This document shows, piece by piece, positions 42,167-50,156 of a stretch of 64,000 nucleotides of DNA. The stretch's first letter is position 1. Each line of letters begins with the position of its first letter. The DNA is taken from assembly GCA_900551745.1 (NCBI GenBank), contig URXA01000001.1, forward strand, positions 1-64,000, given 5' to 3'. The notes under the pieces are model-generated. The model was not told where the DNA came from and did not search any database. It saw only the letters and a list, made by a program, of their open reading frames with translations. Origin of the DNA: an uncultured Phascolarctobacterium sp. GTDB lineage: Bacteria; Bacillota; Negativicutes; Acidaminococcales; Acidaminococcaceae. The position numbers and the translations under genes are program-made.

Positions 42167-42981
42167 AAAAAGAACGATTAGACGCACTGCTGACCGCCAG
42201 AGGACTTTTTGAAAGCCGGGCAAGGGCTCAGGCTGCCATTATGGCAGGCCAGGTGCTGGTCAATGAACAGAAAATAGATAAACCGGGGACGCAGGTTCCC
42301 GAAGAGGCCGCGATACGCCTGCTGGGCGAAAAACTTAAATATGTGAGCCGCGGTGGGCTGAAATTGGAAAAGGCACTGCAGATATTCCCCATCAGCGTAG
42401 AAGGTAAAACAGTTGCGGATATCGGCGCTTCCACAGGCGGATTTTCCGACTGTGCCCTGCAGAATGGCGCTGTTAAAGTGTACGCCGTTGATGTAGGCTA
42501 TGGTCAGCTGGCCTGGAAGCTGCGCAGTGATGAGCGTGTCGTAAATATGGAACGCACTAACGTGCGCTATCTTGAAGCTGACAGTTTGGGAGAACTGGTA
42601 GACGCAGCAACTATCGACGTGGCATTTATTTCTTTGGATAAGGTGCTGCCGGCGGTACATAAACTGCTTAAGCCGACTGGCTTTGTTATTGCGCTTGTTA
42701 AGCCGCAGTTTGAGGCCGGCAAAGAAAACGTCGGAAAAAAAGGTGTCGTACGCGACCCCAAGGTACATGCCGACGTTATCAAAAAAGTAGTAGCTTTTGC
42801 TAAAGAAGAAGGTTTTGGTATTGCCGGACTGGATTTTTCGCCTATCAAAGGGCCGGAAGGCAATATTGAGTACTTACTGCATCTGACACTGGGTGATGAC
42901 AATGCGGTAAGTGAAGCTATGATTGACGAGCTTGTATCCAAATCACATGGCGATTTGGATACACCACAGACCCGGGAGTAG
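42163..42981 (+). CDS. tlyA: TlyA-type rRNA 2'-O-methyltransferase
   Basis: 272 residues. The S4 RNA-binding domain (RLDALLTARGLFESRARAQAAIMAGQV) precedes an FtsJ-like methyltransferase (VADIGASTGGFSDCALQNGA, SAM loop; VALVKPQFEAG, catalytic Lys). TlyA methylates 16S/23S rRNA cytidines in relatives. GTG start overlapping dxs. Confidence 0.95.
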   Translation: MKKERLDALLTARGLFESRARAQAAIMAGQVLVNEQKIDKPGTQVPEEAAIRLLGEKLKYVSRGGLKLEKALQIFPISVEGKTVADIGASTGGFSDCALQNGAVKVYAVDVGYGQLAWKLRSDERVVNMERTNVRYLEADSLGELVDAATIDVAFISLDKVLPAVHKLLKPTGFVIALVKPQFEAGKENVGKKGVVRDPKVHADVIKKVVAFAKEEGFGIAGLDFSPIKGPEGNIEYLLHLTLGDDNAVSEAMIDELVSKSHGDLDTPQTRE

Positions 42982-42997
42982 AAACAGCGAGGCCTTT

Positions 42998-43864
42998 ATG
43001 AATAAATTACGATTGGGTATATTCCCCAATATGAAAAAAGAAAATGTCAAAAACAGTTTGCCGAAAGTGCTGGAGTTGTGCGATAAGGCTGGGATCGAGG
43101 CGGTGCTGCCGCAGCGTCTGTATTATCAGGACAGGCCCGGCTACGACGTTTGCGACAGGGCAAGCCTGAAGCAGATGCATATGGCGGTATCTTTAGGCGG
43201 CGATGGTACGCTGCTGCAGATGACGAGATTTTTGGCGCCGCTGAAAATCCCTGTATTTGGTGTCAATTTTGGGAAATTGGGCTTTTTAGCGGAAATAGAA
43301 CTCAAAGAACTGCCGGAAGCCTTAGCCAAGTTGACGGCCGGAGAATATGTGCTGGAAGAGCGCAGCCAGCTGCAAGCCTGTGTCTGGCGTGACGGTAAGG
43401 TTTTGATTGACGCTCACGCCTTAAACGATATGGTAGTGGCCAAGGGACATTTTTCCAAGCTGGCGCATCTCAGTCTGAAGGTCAATGGCAAACGTTCGGG
43501 CAATTATGCCGCTGACGGTATCATCATGGCAACGGCTACAGGCTCTACTGCGTATTCGTTATCGGCAGGGGGGCCGCTTGTACATCCCAGCCTCGATGTT
43601 ACTATTATTACGCCTATCTGCGCTCATGCGCTTTATACAAGACCGCTTTTGATTCCGATGGACAGGGTCATAGAACTGAATGCTGTTCCGCCCTATGAAG
43701 AACTGCTGCTTTCGGCGGATGGAGAAATAGTAGCATCGATAGCGGAAAATGATACGGTAAGAATTGCCAAAAGCCCTGACAAAGTAACTTTTATCAGGCT
43801 CAATGGCCGCAGTTATTATGAAACCTGGCAGGAAAAGCTGATCCGTAATACGGAAATGCTTTAA
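42998..43864 (+). CDS. nadK: NAD kinase
   Basis: 288 residues with the GGDGT motif (SLGGDGTLLQMTRF), the loop NDMVVAKG and GSTAYSLSAGGPLVHP. It phosphorylates NAD to NADP. ATG 42998 with GCGAGG upstream; the frame is open further upstream, but this start fits the family. Confidence 0.97.
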   Translation: MNKLRLGIFPNMKKENVKNSLPKVLELCDKAGIEAVLPQRLYYQDRPGYDVCDRASLKQMHMAVSLGGDGTLLQMTRFLAPLKIPVFGVNFGKLGFLAEIELKELPEALAKLTAGEYVLEERSQLQACVWRDGKVLIDAHALNDMVVAKGHFSKLAHLSLKVNGKRSGNYAADGIIMATATGSTAYSLSAGGPLVHPSLDVTIITPICAHALYTRPLLIPMDRVIELNAVPPYEELLLSADGEIVASIAENDTVRIAKSPDKVTFIRLNGRSYYETWQEKLIRNTEML

Positions 43865-43905
43865 AATACCCAACCGCTTACAAATAAAGATATGAGGTGA
43901 GAGAC

Positions 43906-44352
43906 GTGAAAGGTATCAGACACGGCAAGATCAAAGAAATCATCGAACACAGCAAAATCGAAACTCAGGAAGATTTGGCGGCTGCTTTACGCAACGACGG
44001 TATCGAGGTAACTCAGGCTACTGTTTCCCGCGACATCAAAGAGCTGATGCTCATTAAAGTCCCGGATGCCGAAGGCAATTATCATTATGCTTTTCCAAAA
44101 GAACATAATATGCTGCTGACTCCCGGACGTCTGGAACGTACTTTCCAGGATTCTATCATAGGCATGCGTGCCTCTGAAAATCTGGTAGTTGTCCGCAGTC
44201 TTCCCGGTACTGCACAATCGGTAGCTTATGCTATTGATTATATGAAATGGCCGGAGGTTTTGGGGACTGTCGCCGGTGATGATACTATTTTTGTTGCTGT
44301 CGATTCAAAAGACAACACTGTAACCTTTATGGAACGTTTTAATAATCGCTGA
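43906..44352 (+). CDS. argR: Arginine repressor ArgR/AhrC
   Basis: 148 residues. The N-terminal winged helix (TQEDLAAALRNDGIEVTQATVSRDIKEL) and C-terminal arginine-binding hexamerisation domain (LGTVAGDDTIFVAV) are intact. GTG 43906 has GAGG at good spacing; an earlier GTG (43897) overlaps the RBS. Conserved upstream of recN in Firmicutes. Confidence 0.96.
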   Translation: MKGIRHGKIKEIIEHSKIETQEDLAAALRNDGIEVTQATVSRDIKELMLIKVPDAEGNYHYAFPKEHNMLLTPGRLERTFQDSIIGMRASENLVVVRSLPGTAQSVAYAIDYMKWPEVLGTVAGDDTIFVAVDSKDNTVTFMERFNNR

Positions 44353-44372
44353 TAGGACGAGGTCGTTTAACG

Positions 44373-46055
44373 ATGCTGCAATCTTTGCATGTGCATAATT
44401 TTGCTTTAATTGAAGATGCGAAAATAGATTTTGCCCCCGGTTTCAATATTTTTACAGGTGAGACCGGTGCAGGGAAGTCTATTCTGATCGATGCTTTTGG
44501 CGTCGTGCTGGGTAATCGGGCTTCGGCGGACTATATCCGCAGCGGAGCTGATTCCTTTTGGGTGCAAGCGGTATTCGATATCAGCGGGATCGAAGCAGTT
44601 AAGTCTTTGCTGGCAGAGCAGGGGATCGACGAAGAGGACGAGCTGTTTTTGAGGCGGCGTATTTTAGCCAACGGCAAAAGCCAGGCTACAGTTAACGGCG
44701 TGCAGGTACCATTGGCAGTACTCAAAAGCTTCAGCGAACTTTTGGTCGATATTCATGGCCAGCATGAAAACCAGGCGCTTTTAAAGTCTGATGCACCGTT
44801 GGCATTGGTCGATTTGTATGGACGGGAAGAGATTGCTCCTGTGCGTAAAACGTATCGGGAGCTGTATACAGCTTATCTGGCTACGCAGGCGAAGCTGACA
44901 CAGCTGGAGCAAACCGGCAGTGAGCGGGAACGTATTTTAGACCGTCTGGAATGGGAAATCAAAGAAATTACTGAGGCCGCATTGGAAGCAGGCGAAATTG
45001 AAGCCTTACAGGAAGAGGTAAAACGTCTGCAGAACAGCGGCAAGATCATGACAGCAGTCAACAGTGCTCATGAATATCTTGACAGCGAAAGAGGCATTCT
45101 TGATAATTTGGCGGCAGCTAAAGATCAGCTGGCGGCAGTTATGCGTTATGATGAACGGCTGCATAATGCGTGTGAAAGCCTGGAAAGCAGCTGGATCGCA
45201 TTGGATGAATGCCGGCGTGAGCTGAGCGATTATCTAAGCAGTGAGGAATATGATGCTGCAAGAGCAGCTTATGTAGAGGAACGCTTGGATCTGTGGTATC
45301 GTCTGCAGAAAAAATATGGCGACAGCTATGAAGCTATTACTGCATACTTAGAGCAGGCACAGCAGCAGGCCGATGAATTGGCGCAGCTTGAAAGCAACAT
45401 TGCTAAAACCAAACAGCTGCTGGCACAGCAAAAAGGCGAATTAGAACAGCAGGCGCAAAGCTTATCGCAGCTGCGCGGTAAATATGCCGGGCAGCTGGCG
45501 TCTAAAGTTACGGCACATATCCATGATCTGGCGATGCCGGAAGGCAGGTTTGAGATCGAGGTAACTGCTAAAGACACCCTGACTAAAACAGGTAAGGATG
45601 AATTGACCTTCCTGTTTACAGCTAACCTGGGAGAACAGATCAGACCCTTGTTAAAAGTCGCTTCCGGCGGCGAGCTGTCACGTGTGGCGCTGGCTATTAA
45701 AACGGTGCTTCTAAATGCCAGCGGTGTACCGACAATGGTGTTTGATGAGATCGATACAGGTGTCGGCGGCGTAACCGCACAGAAAATGGCCGAAAAGATC
45801 GCCGTTATTGCCAAGGTAGGACAGGTACTGTGCATCACGCATTTGCCGCAGATAGCTTCTTTTGCTGACAGGCATCTTCTGATCCGCAAGGAAAGCACAG
45901 GCGGACGAACTTCAACAGGATTGACTGTACTGGATGAAGAAGGCCGTATCCAGGAACTGATGCGGATGACAGTCGGTGATAATGTCAGCGAAGTGGCTTA
46001 CGCTAATGCTAAAGAGCTTTTAGCAGCGGCTGCTAAAAATAAACAGGCAAGGTGA
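44373..46055 (+). CDS. recN: DNA repair protein RecN
   Basis: 560 residues, SMC-like. Walker A GETGAGKS, a long coiled coil in the middle, the ABC signature ASGGELSRVALAIK and Walker B VFDEIDTGVGG. It acts in double-strand break repair. Stop overlaps the region of the next start. In sporulating relatives spoIVB-spo0A follow recN; here a NUDIX gene follows. Confidence 0.98.
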   Translation: MLQSLHVHNFALIEDAKIDFAPGFNIFTGETGAGKSILIDAFGVVLGNRASADYIRSGADSFWVQAVFDISGIEAVKSLLAEQGIDEEDELFLRRRILANGKSQATVNGVQVPLAVLKSFSELLVDIHGQHENQALLKSDAPLALVDLYGREEIAPVRKTYRELYTAYLATQAKLTQLEQTGSERERILDRLEWEIKEITEAALEAGEIEALQEEVKRLQNSGKIMTAVNSAHEYLDSERGILDNLAAAKDQLAAVMRYDERLHNACESLESSWIALDECRRELSDYLSSEEYDAARAAYVEERLDLWYRLQKKYGDSYEAITAYLEQAQQQADELAQLESNIAKTKQLLAQQKGELEQQAQSLSQLRGKYAGQLASKVTAHIHDLAMPEGRFEIEVTAKDTLTKTGKDELTFLFTANLGEQIRPLLKVASGGELSRVALAIKTVLLNASGVPTMVFDEIDTGVGGVTAQKMAEKIAVIAKVGQVLCITHLPQIASFADRHLLIRKESTGGRTSTGLTVLDEEGRIQELMRMTVGDNVSEVAYANAKELLAAAAKNKQAR

Positions 46056-46060
46056 GAGCT

Positions 46061-46609
46061 ATGAAAAAATTTCATCAGGCAAATTTAGATGAAACCTTTA
46101 TCTGCAGTAAAGTGGGATTTTCGGGACGCCTGCTGCAGGTGAATATTGATTCGGTAATCTTGCCGAACGGCAGAGAAACGACACGTGAACTGATCCATCA
46201 TCCGGGGGCTGTAGCTATTGTTCCTATTTTAGACGATGGCAGTATTATTTTTGTAAAACAATACCGTTATCCTGTGGGAACAGTAATGTATGAGATCCCG
46301 GCAGGAAAACTTGACCCGGGTGAAGAACCCGACGTATGTGCTGAGCGGGAACTGTCGGAAGAAACCGGTTATAGTGCTAAGGAATGGCAAAGGCTGACTT
46401 CTATCGTTACTACCCCTGGCTTCACTGATGAAGTTATTCACCTGTATGCTGCGCGCGGTTTGGAAAAACACGATCAGCATACTGATGAAGATGAGTTTAT
46501 CGATGTCGTAAAATTAACGCCGCAGCAGGTCAGGGAAATGGTGATTGAAGGAGATATCTTCGATTCTAAAACTCTAAGCGCTTTATGTGTATTGGAAATG
46601 CTGAAATAA
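46061..46609 (+). CDS. NUDIX hydrolase, ADP-ribose pyrophosphatase type
   Basis: 182 residues with a complete Nudix box (G-x5-E-x7-RELxEExGY: GKLDPGEEPDVCAERELSEE) and the downstream Pro-Gly-Phe-Thr-Asp element (TTPGFTDEVIHLYAARGL) of ADP-ribose hydrolases. It converts ADP-ribose to AMP and ribose phosphate. ATG 46061 with GGTGAG upstream. The stop codon lies within repeat R1. Confidence 0.93.
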   Translation: MKKFHQANLDETFICSKVGFSGRLLQVNIDSVILPNGRETTRELIHHPGAVAIVPILDDGSIIFVKQYRYPVGTVMYEIPAGKLDPGEEPDVCAERELSEETGYSAKEWQRLTSIVTTPGFTDEVIHLYAARGLEKHDQHTDEDEFIDVVKLTPQQVREMVIEGDIFDSKTLSALCVLEMLK

Positions 46610-46629
46610 AACTTAATAAGTGATTTGAA

Positions 46630-46660
46630 CGCAGACTGTTTCTGACAGTCTGCGTTTTTT
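46630..46660 (+). terminator. Terminator 1 in R1
   Basis: CGCAGACTG/CAGTCTGCG stem followed by a T run. Confidence 0.92.
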
Positions 46661-46670
46661 TGTTGTTTTT

Positions 46671-46702
46671 ACCGCCTGTTTAAAATGCAGGCGGTTTTGT
46701 TT
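46671..46702 (+). terminator. Terminator 2 in R1
   Basis: ACCGCCTG/CAGGCGGT (46671-46678, 46688-46695) then TTTTG. Confidence 0.85.
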
Positions 46703-46820
46703 ATTGAAAGCGGTCTTAATAAATAAGCTGCACCGTAATGGCAGTTGCAGGCTGATAATAATTTAAAACTTTGGCGGCTATCAAACCGTATGGGCAATAA
46801 CGGCAACAAACTGCGTCGCA

Positions 46821-46867
46821 AAAAAGTTCTTGTATGTCTTGTGGGGGGGTACAGAAGTGCTATAATG
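46821..46867 (+). promoter_or_regulatory. G7-spacer promoter, copy B
   Basis: TCTTGT-ATG-TCTTGT (46828-46842), -35 TTGTGG (46839-46844), G7 (46843-46849), 16-base spacer, extended -10 TGCTATAAT (46861-46866). It drives the autotransporter cassette with a long leader of about 160 bases in which I see no clear structure. Confidence 0.8.
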
Positions 46868-47032
46868 GTAAAAATAAAACTATTACAAATAAAATATTAT
46901 TTTAAATCAAAAATATGATGCAAATAAAGAGCAGTTAGCTAAAAGCTGTATTATTTTATGAGGTACATATCAGACTGCTGGTTTTGCGGGTTATCTTTAA
47001 ACCCTGAGTATATAATACAAGGAGAGTTGCAT

Positions 47033-49735
47033 GTGAGAAAAAATGGGAGAATTTTAAACAAAAAAATTTTGAATGCATTGCTGGCAGGGGCAATGCTCAG
47101 CAGCTGTAACTATAATACAGCTTGGGCTAACAGCGGAGGTACGCTTGTTGAATGGAAAGATTGTTATATCGGCAACAGCAGCAGCGGATCTGATGTAGTC
47201 ATTGATGAAAACAACAGCAGTACAAGTATTTATGGCGGCACAGATGCTACAAATGCCGTGACTGATAATACAGTTACTGTAGTAGCTGGCGCAGTGGCAA
47301 AGGATATTACCGGTGGGATAATAGAAACTTCAGCGAACGATAATGATGTAAAAAACAACAGCATTAGTATTGAACAAGGTGCTGAAGTGCGTTATATAAA
47401 AGGTGGTCTTACTACGGGCAGCGGTGTAGTAGAGGCTAATACTGTTACTATTGCCGGTATTGCAGCAGGCATCACCGGCGGTGATGGCGGCAGCAGCGTC
47501 AGAAAAAATAAAGTCGTGATAGAAAGAGGCAGTGATATCAGCGGACCTGTTTATGGTGGAAAAGGTGCAGCCGGGAGTAAGGTCGTTGAAGAAAATGAGA
47601 TAGTGTGCAATGGCGGCAAGATAGTATCAGATCTTTGCGGCGGGAATAGTGATCATGATGCGCTTGTTCAGAAAAATATCGTTACAGCTACCGGAGATAC
47701 CAAGGTAAATTATATTTACGGCGGCAGCGGGGCAAACGGCTCTGTCACAGCCAACCAGGTAATTGTCGGCGGTAATGCTGTTTTAGCTCAAATGGGGCGT
47801 GTTATTGGCGGCTATATCGAGGCTGGCAGTGGTGACGTTACAGAAAATACGGTAACGATCACGGAGAACGCTTCTGTTCAGATGGTTATTGGTGGCTTTA
47901 TTGATAACGGCGCCGGTGCGGTCCGCAGGAATGTACTTACCTTTAACAGCGGTACTGCCAATGCAAACATTTATGGCGGCTATAGTAAGGGCAGTGGTGT
48001 TGTAGAGGAGAACCGTGTAATCATAAATTCAGGAACATTAGAATCTGTTTATGGCGGCTACGGCAAAAGTAACGTTAATAATAATTATGTAGAAATAAAC
48101 GGCGGCAGTTTTACATCAGGGGAATATGGCAGTATTTATGGCGGTTACAGTACAAGTAACGGTGATGCCACAGGTAATACGCTGGTGATCAATGGCGGTA
48201 ATTTTATTGACGGAGATTGGGGAAAGGTTTGGGGAGGTTTTTATGGCGGCTACAGTAAGAATGGTTCAGCTACTGGAAATAGTGTTACGATAGCCAGCCG
48301 TGATGGCGTAGATCCACTTTTTGATACTGTGATTTACGGCGGTTTTTCAGGAAATGCAGATAAAGACGTTTTTTCGGGCAATACACTGAATATCCATACC
48401 AAGAATTTGACAACAGTAAATGTTAAAAATTTTGAATACTATAATTTCTATTTACCGGAAGATATAAGTGCGGGTGAAACGGTTCTGACGCTGACAGATA
48501 AGAGTGGCACTGATCTGTCAGGAAGCAAGATAAATGTCGGTGTGGTTGGCTCTGCACCGGCACTGCAGGCAGGGGACAAGATTTATTTGTTTGCAAATAA
48601 AAATGGCATCAAGGCTGACGCTGGTCTCACTTATGGTAAAATCCAGCAGGGTGTAAGTGTCATTTATGATTTTGGCGCGTTACTTGAAGATGACGGGAAG
48701 AAATTATCTGCAACAGTCAATAGTATAGGCAGTACTGATGGGACTGGAGAGCCTGACGGGACTGGAGGGACTGGCGGAACAGGCGGTAAAGTGACAGGGC
48801 AAAGTAAATCACCCGTAGAGACCAGAGCGGCGGCAGCGGCTGTTGTGAATAGTGGTGCGGACAATGTCAGCGGTACAGGCATTGCCAATGCAGTTCAGGC
48901 AGCGGGCGGCAATGGGCAGGCCGAAATGTTTGGCGCTTCAAGTGGCGGCAATATGCGTTATAAAAGTGGGTCGTATACTGATGTTCACGGCTATAACCTG
49001 GCATTAGGGGCAGCAAAAGCCGTTAAAAATAACGCTGGTAAGCTAACCTACGGTCCCTTTGCAGAATATGGCTGGGGCAATTACACTAGTCATCTTGACA
49101 GTGGGGTCCGCAGTGACGGTAATACCAAATACTATGGTGTAGGAGCGTTTGTACGTCAGGATAATAATAATGGTTTTTACTACGATGGCAGTTTAAGATA
49201 TGGCCGCCTTGAATCTGATTATAGAAGCGGTGATATGATCGGCGCGGACGGGAATAAGGTTTACAGCAGCTATGACAGCAGCAGCAGTTATTATGGGGCG
49301 CATTTAGGCGTCGGTAAAGTCAGCAGTCTGGATGAAAAGGTACGATCCGACATATATTTAAAAGTGCTTTATAACCATCAGGGAAGCGACAGTGTAGCTT
49401 TGGGTGGGAAAGGCAATGGAGAGGTGTATGAATTTGATGCTGTGGACAGTACCAGAGCACGTGTTGGCGGCAGGTTGAGCAAGGACTGCGGCAAGCATGG
49501 CACGGGTTATGTTGGTATGGCATACGAATATGAATTTGACGGAACAGCACGTGCAACAGTCAAGGGGTTAAGTACGCCTTCACCAAGCATTAAAGGCAGC
49601 AGTGGAATGTTTGAAATTGGCTATGTTTTGAAAGCTGATGGAGAAAACGGGACTGATATAGAATTGGGGCTGCAGAATTGGTTAGGCAAAAAACAGGGTG
49701 TGACAGCAAGTGTGAACGTTGTCTTTAAATTCTGA
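47033..49735 (+). CDS. Classical autotransporter with GGY-repeat passenger, 900 aa
   Basis: GTG 47033 has AAGGAG 8 bases upstream and yields a proper signal peptide (NKKILNALLAGAMLSSCNYNTAWANS). An in-frame ATG at 46958 lacks an RBS and would put 25 residues ahead of it. The passenger (to about residue 560) carries irregular repeats with core I-Y-G-G-Y-S and N-x-V-x-I-N-x-G. A Gly/Thr-rich linker (GTGEPDGTGGTGGTGG) leads to a barrel ending Phe-Lys-Phe. Barrel strands resemble those of the gene at 8784. Surface adhesin inferred. Flanked by 261-bp repeats. Confidence 0.9.
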   Translation: MRKNGRILNKKILNALLAGAMLSSCNYNTAWANSGGTLVEWKDCYIGNSSSGSDVVIDENNSSTSIYGGTDATNAVTDNTVTVVAGAVAKDITGGIIETSANDNDVKNNSISIEQGAEVRYIKGGLTTGSGVVEANTVTIAGIAAGITGGDGGSSVRKNKVVIERGSDISGPVYGGKGAAGSKVVEENEIVCNGGKIVSDLCGGNSDHDALVQKNIVTATGDTKVNYIYGGSGANGSVTANQVIVGGNAVLAQMGRVIGGYIEAGSGDVTENTVTITENASVQMVIGGFIDNGAGAVRRNVLTFNSGTANANIYGGYSKGSGVVEENRVIINSGTLESVYGGYGKSNVNNNYVEINGGSFTSGEYGSIYGGYSTSNGDATGNTLVINGGNFIDGDWGKVWGGFYGGYSKNGSATGNSVTIASRDGVDPLFDTVIYGGFSGNADKDVFSGNTLNIHTKNLTTVNVKNFEYYNFYLPEDISAGETVLTLTDKSGTDLSGSKINVGVVGSAPALQAGDKIYLFANKNGIKADAGLTYGKIQQGVSVIYDFGALLEDDGKKLSATVNSIGSTDGTGEPDGTGGTGGTGGKVTGQSKSPVETRAAAAAVVNSGADNVSGTGIANAVQAAGGNGQAEMFGASSGGNMRYKSGSYTDVHGYNLALGAAKAVKNNAGKLTYGPFAEYGWGNYTSHLDSGVRSDGNTKYYGVGAFVRQDNNNGFYYDGSLRYGRLESDYRSGDMIGADGNKVYSSYDSSSSYYGAHLGVGKVSSLDEKVRSDIYLKVLYNHQGSDSVALGGKGNGEVYEFDAVDSTRARVGGRLSKDCGKHGTGYVGMAYEYEFDGTARATVKGLSTPSPSIKGSSGMFEIGYVLKADGENGTDIELGLQNWLGKKQGVTASVNVVFKF

Positions 49736-49796
49736 ACTGTATAAGCTCAAAGTAAAGCTTGAAAGATATAAGCCTAAAACTTAATAAGTGATTTGA

Positions 49797-49872
49797 ACGC
49801 AGACTGCTTCTGACAGTCTGCGCTTTTTGATGTTTTTACCGCCTGTTTAAAATGCAGGCGGTTTTTGTTTAT
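49797..49872 (+). terminator. Tandem terminators in R2
   Basis: CGCAGACTG...CAGTCTGCG and ACCGCCTG...CAGGCGGT hairpins, each followed by T-rich DNA. They end the autotransporter transcript. Confidence 0.9.
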
Positions 49873-49988
49873 TGAAAGCGGTTTTAATAAATAAGCTGCA
49901 CCGTAATGGCAGTTGCAGGCTGATAATAATTTAAAACTTTGGCGGCTATCAAACCGTATGGGCAATAACGGCAACAAACTGCGTCGTA

Positions 49989-50035
49989 AAAAAGTTCTTG
50001 TATGTCTTGTGGGGGGGTACACGAGTGCTATAATG
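49989..50035 (+). promoter_or_regulatory. G7-spacer promoter, copy C
   Basis: Same element as copies A and B: G7 at 50011-50017 and TATAAT at 50029-50034. Drives tpsB-tpsA with a leader of about 115 bases. Confidence 0.8.
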
Positions 50036-50156
50036 ATAATGTGTATTGCTAAATCAAATGTTTTAAACATTTTAGCTATAAAAAACAGTTGATAATTAAA
50101 GAACATAAAATAAAATCTAAACGTAAATATAATAAGACAGCGAAGGAGAGAAGACA

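Larger units (their letters stand above)
46607..46867 (+). repeat. 261-bp direct repeat R1
   Basis: Nearly identical to 49775-50035 (about ten differences by eye, mostly in hairpin loops and the promoter's N4). It contains two tandem terminators and the G7-spacer promoter. With R2 it brackets the autotransporter gene, giving a 3168-bp repeat unit. Confidence 0.93.
49775..50035 (+). repeat. 261-bp direct repeat R2
   Basis: Second copy, placing the same two terminators (about 49798-49870) after the autotransporter and the same promoter before tpsB. Confidence 0.93.

Noticed and set aside
47960..48300. CRISPR array suspected from periodic GGCGGCTAT repeats
   Set aside because: Repeats are in-frame coding for IYGGYS units of an autotransporter passenger, imperfect and unevenly spaced; no cas genes.
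46607..50035. Insertion sequence or composite transposon
   Set aside because: No transposase gene and no terminal inverted repeats; the repeats are direct and consist of terminators and a promoter.
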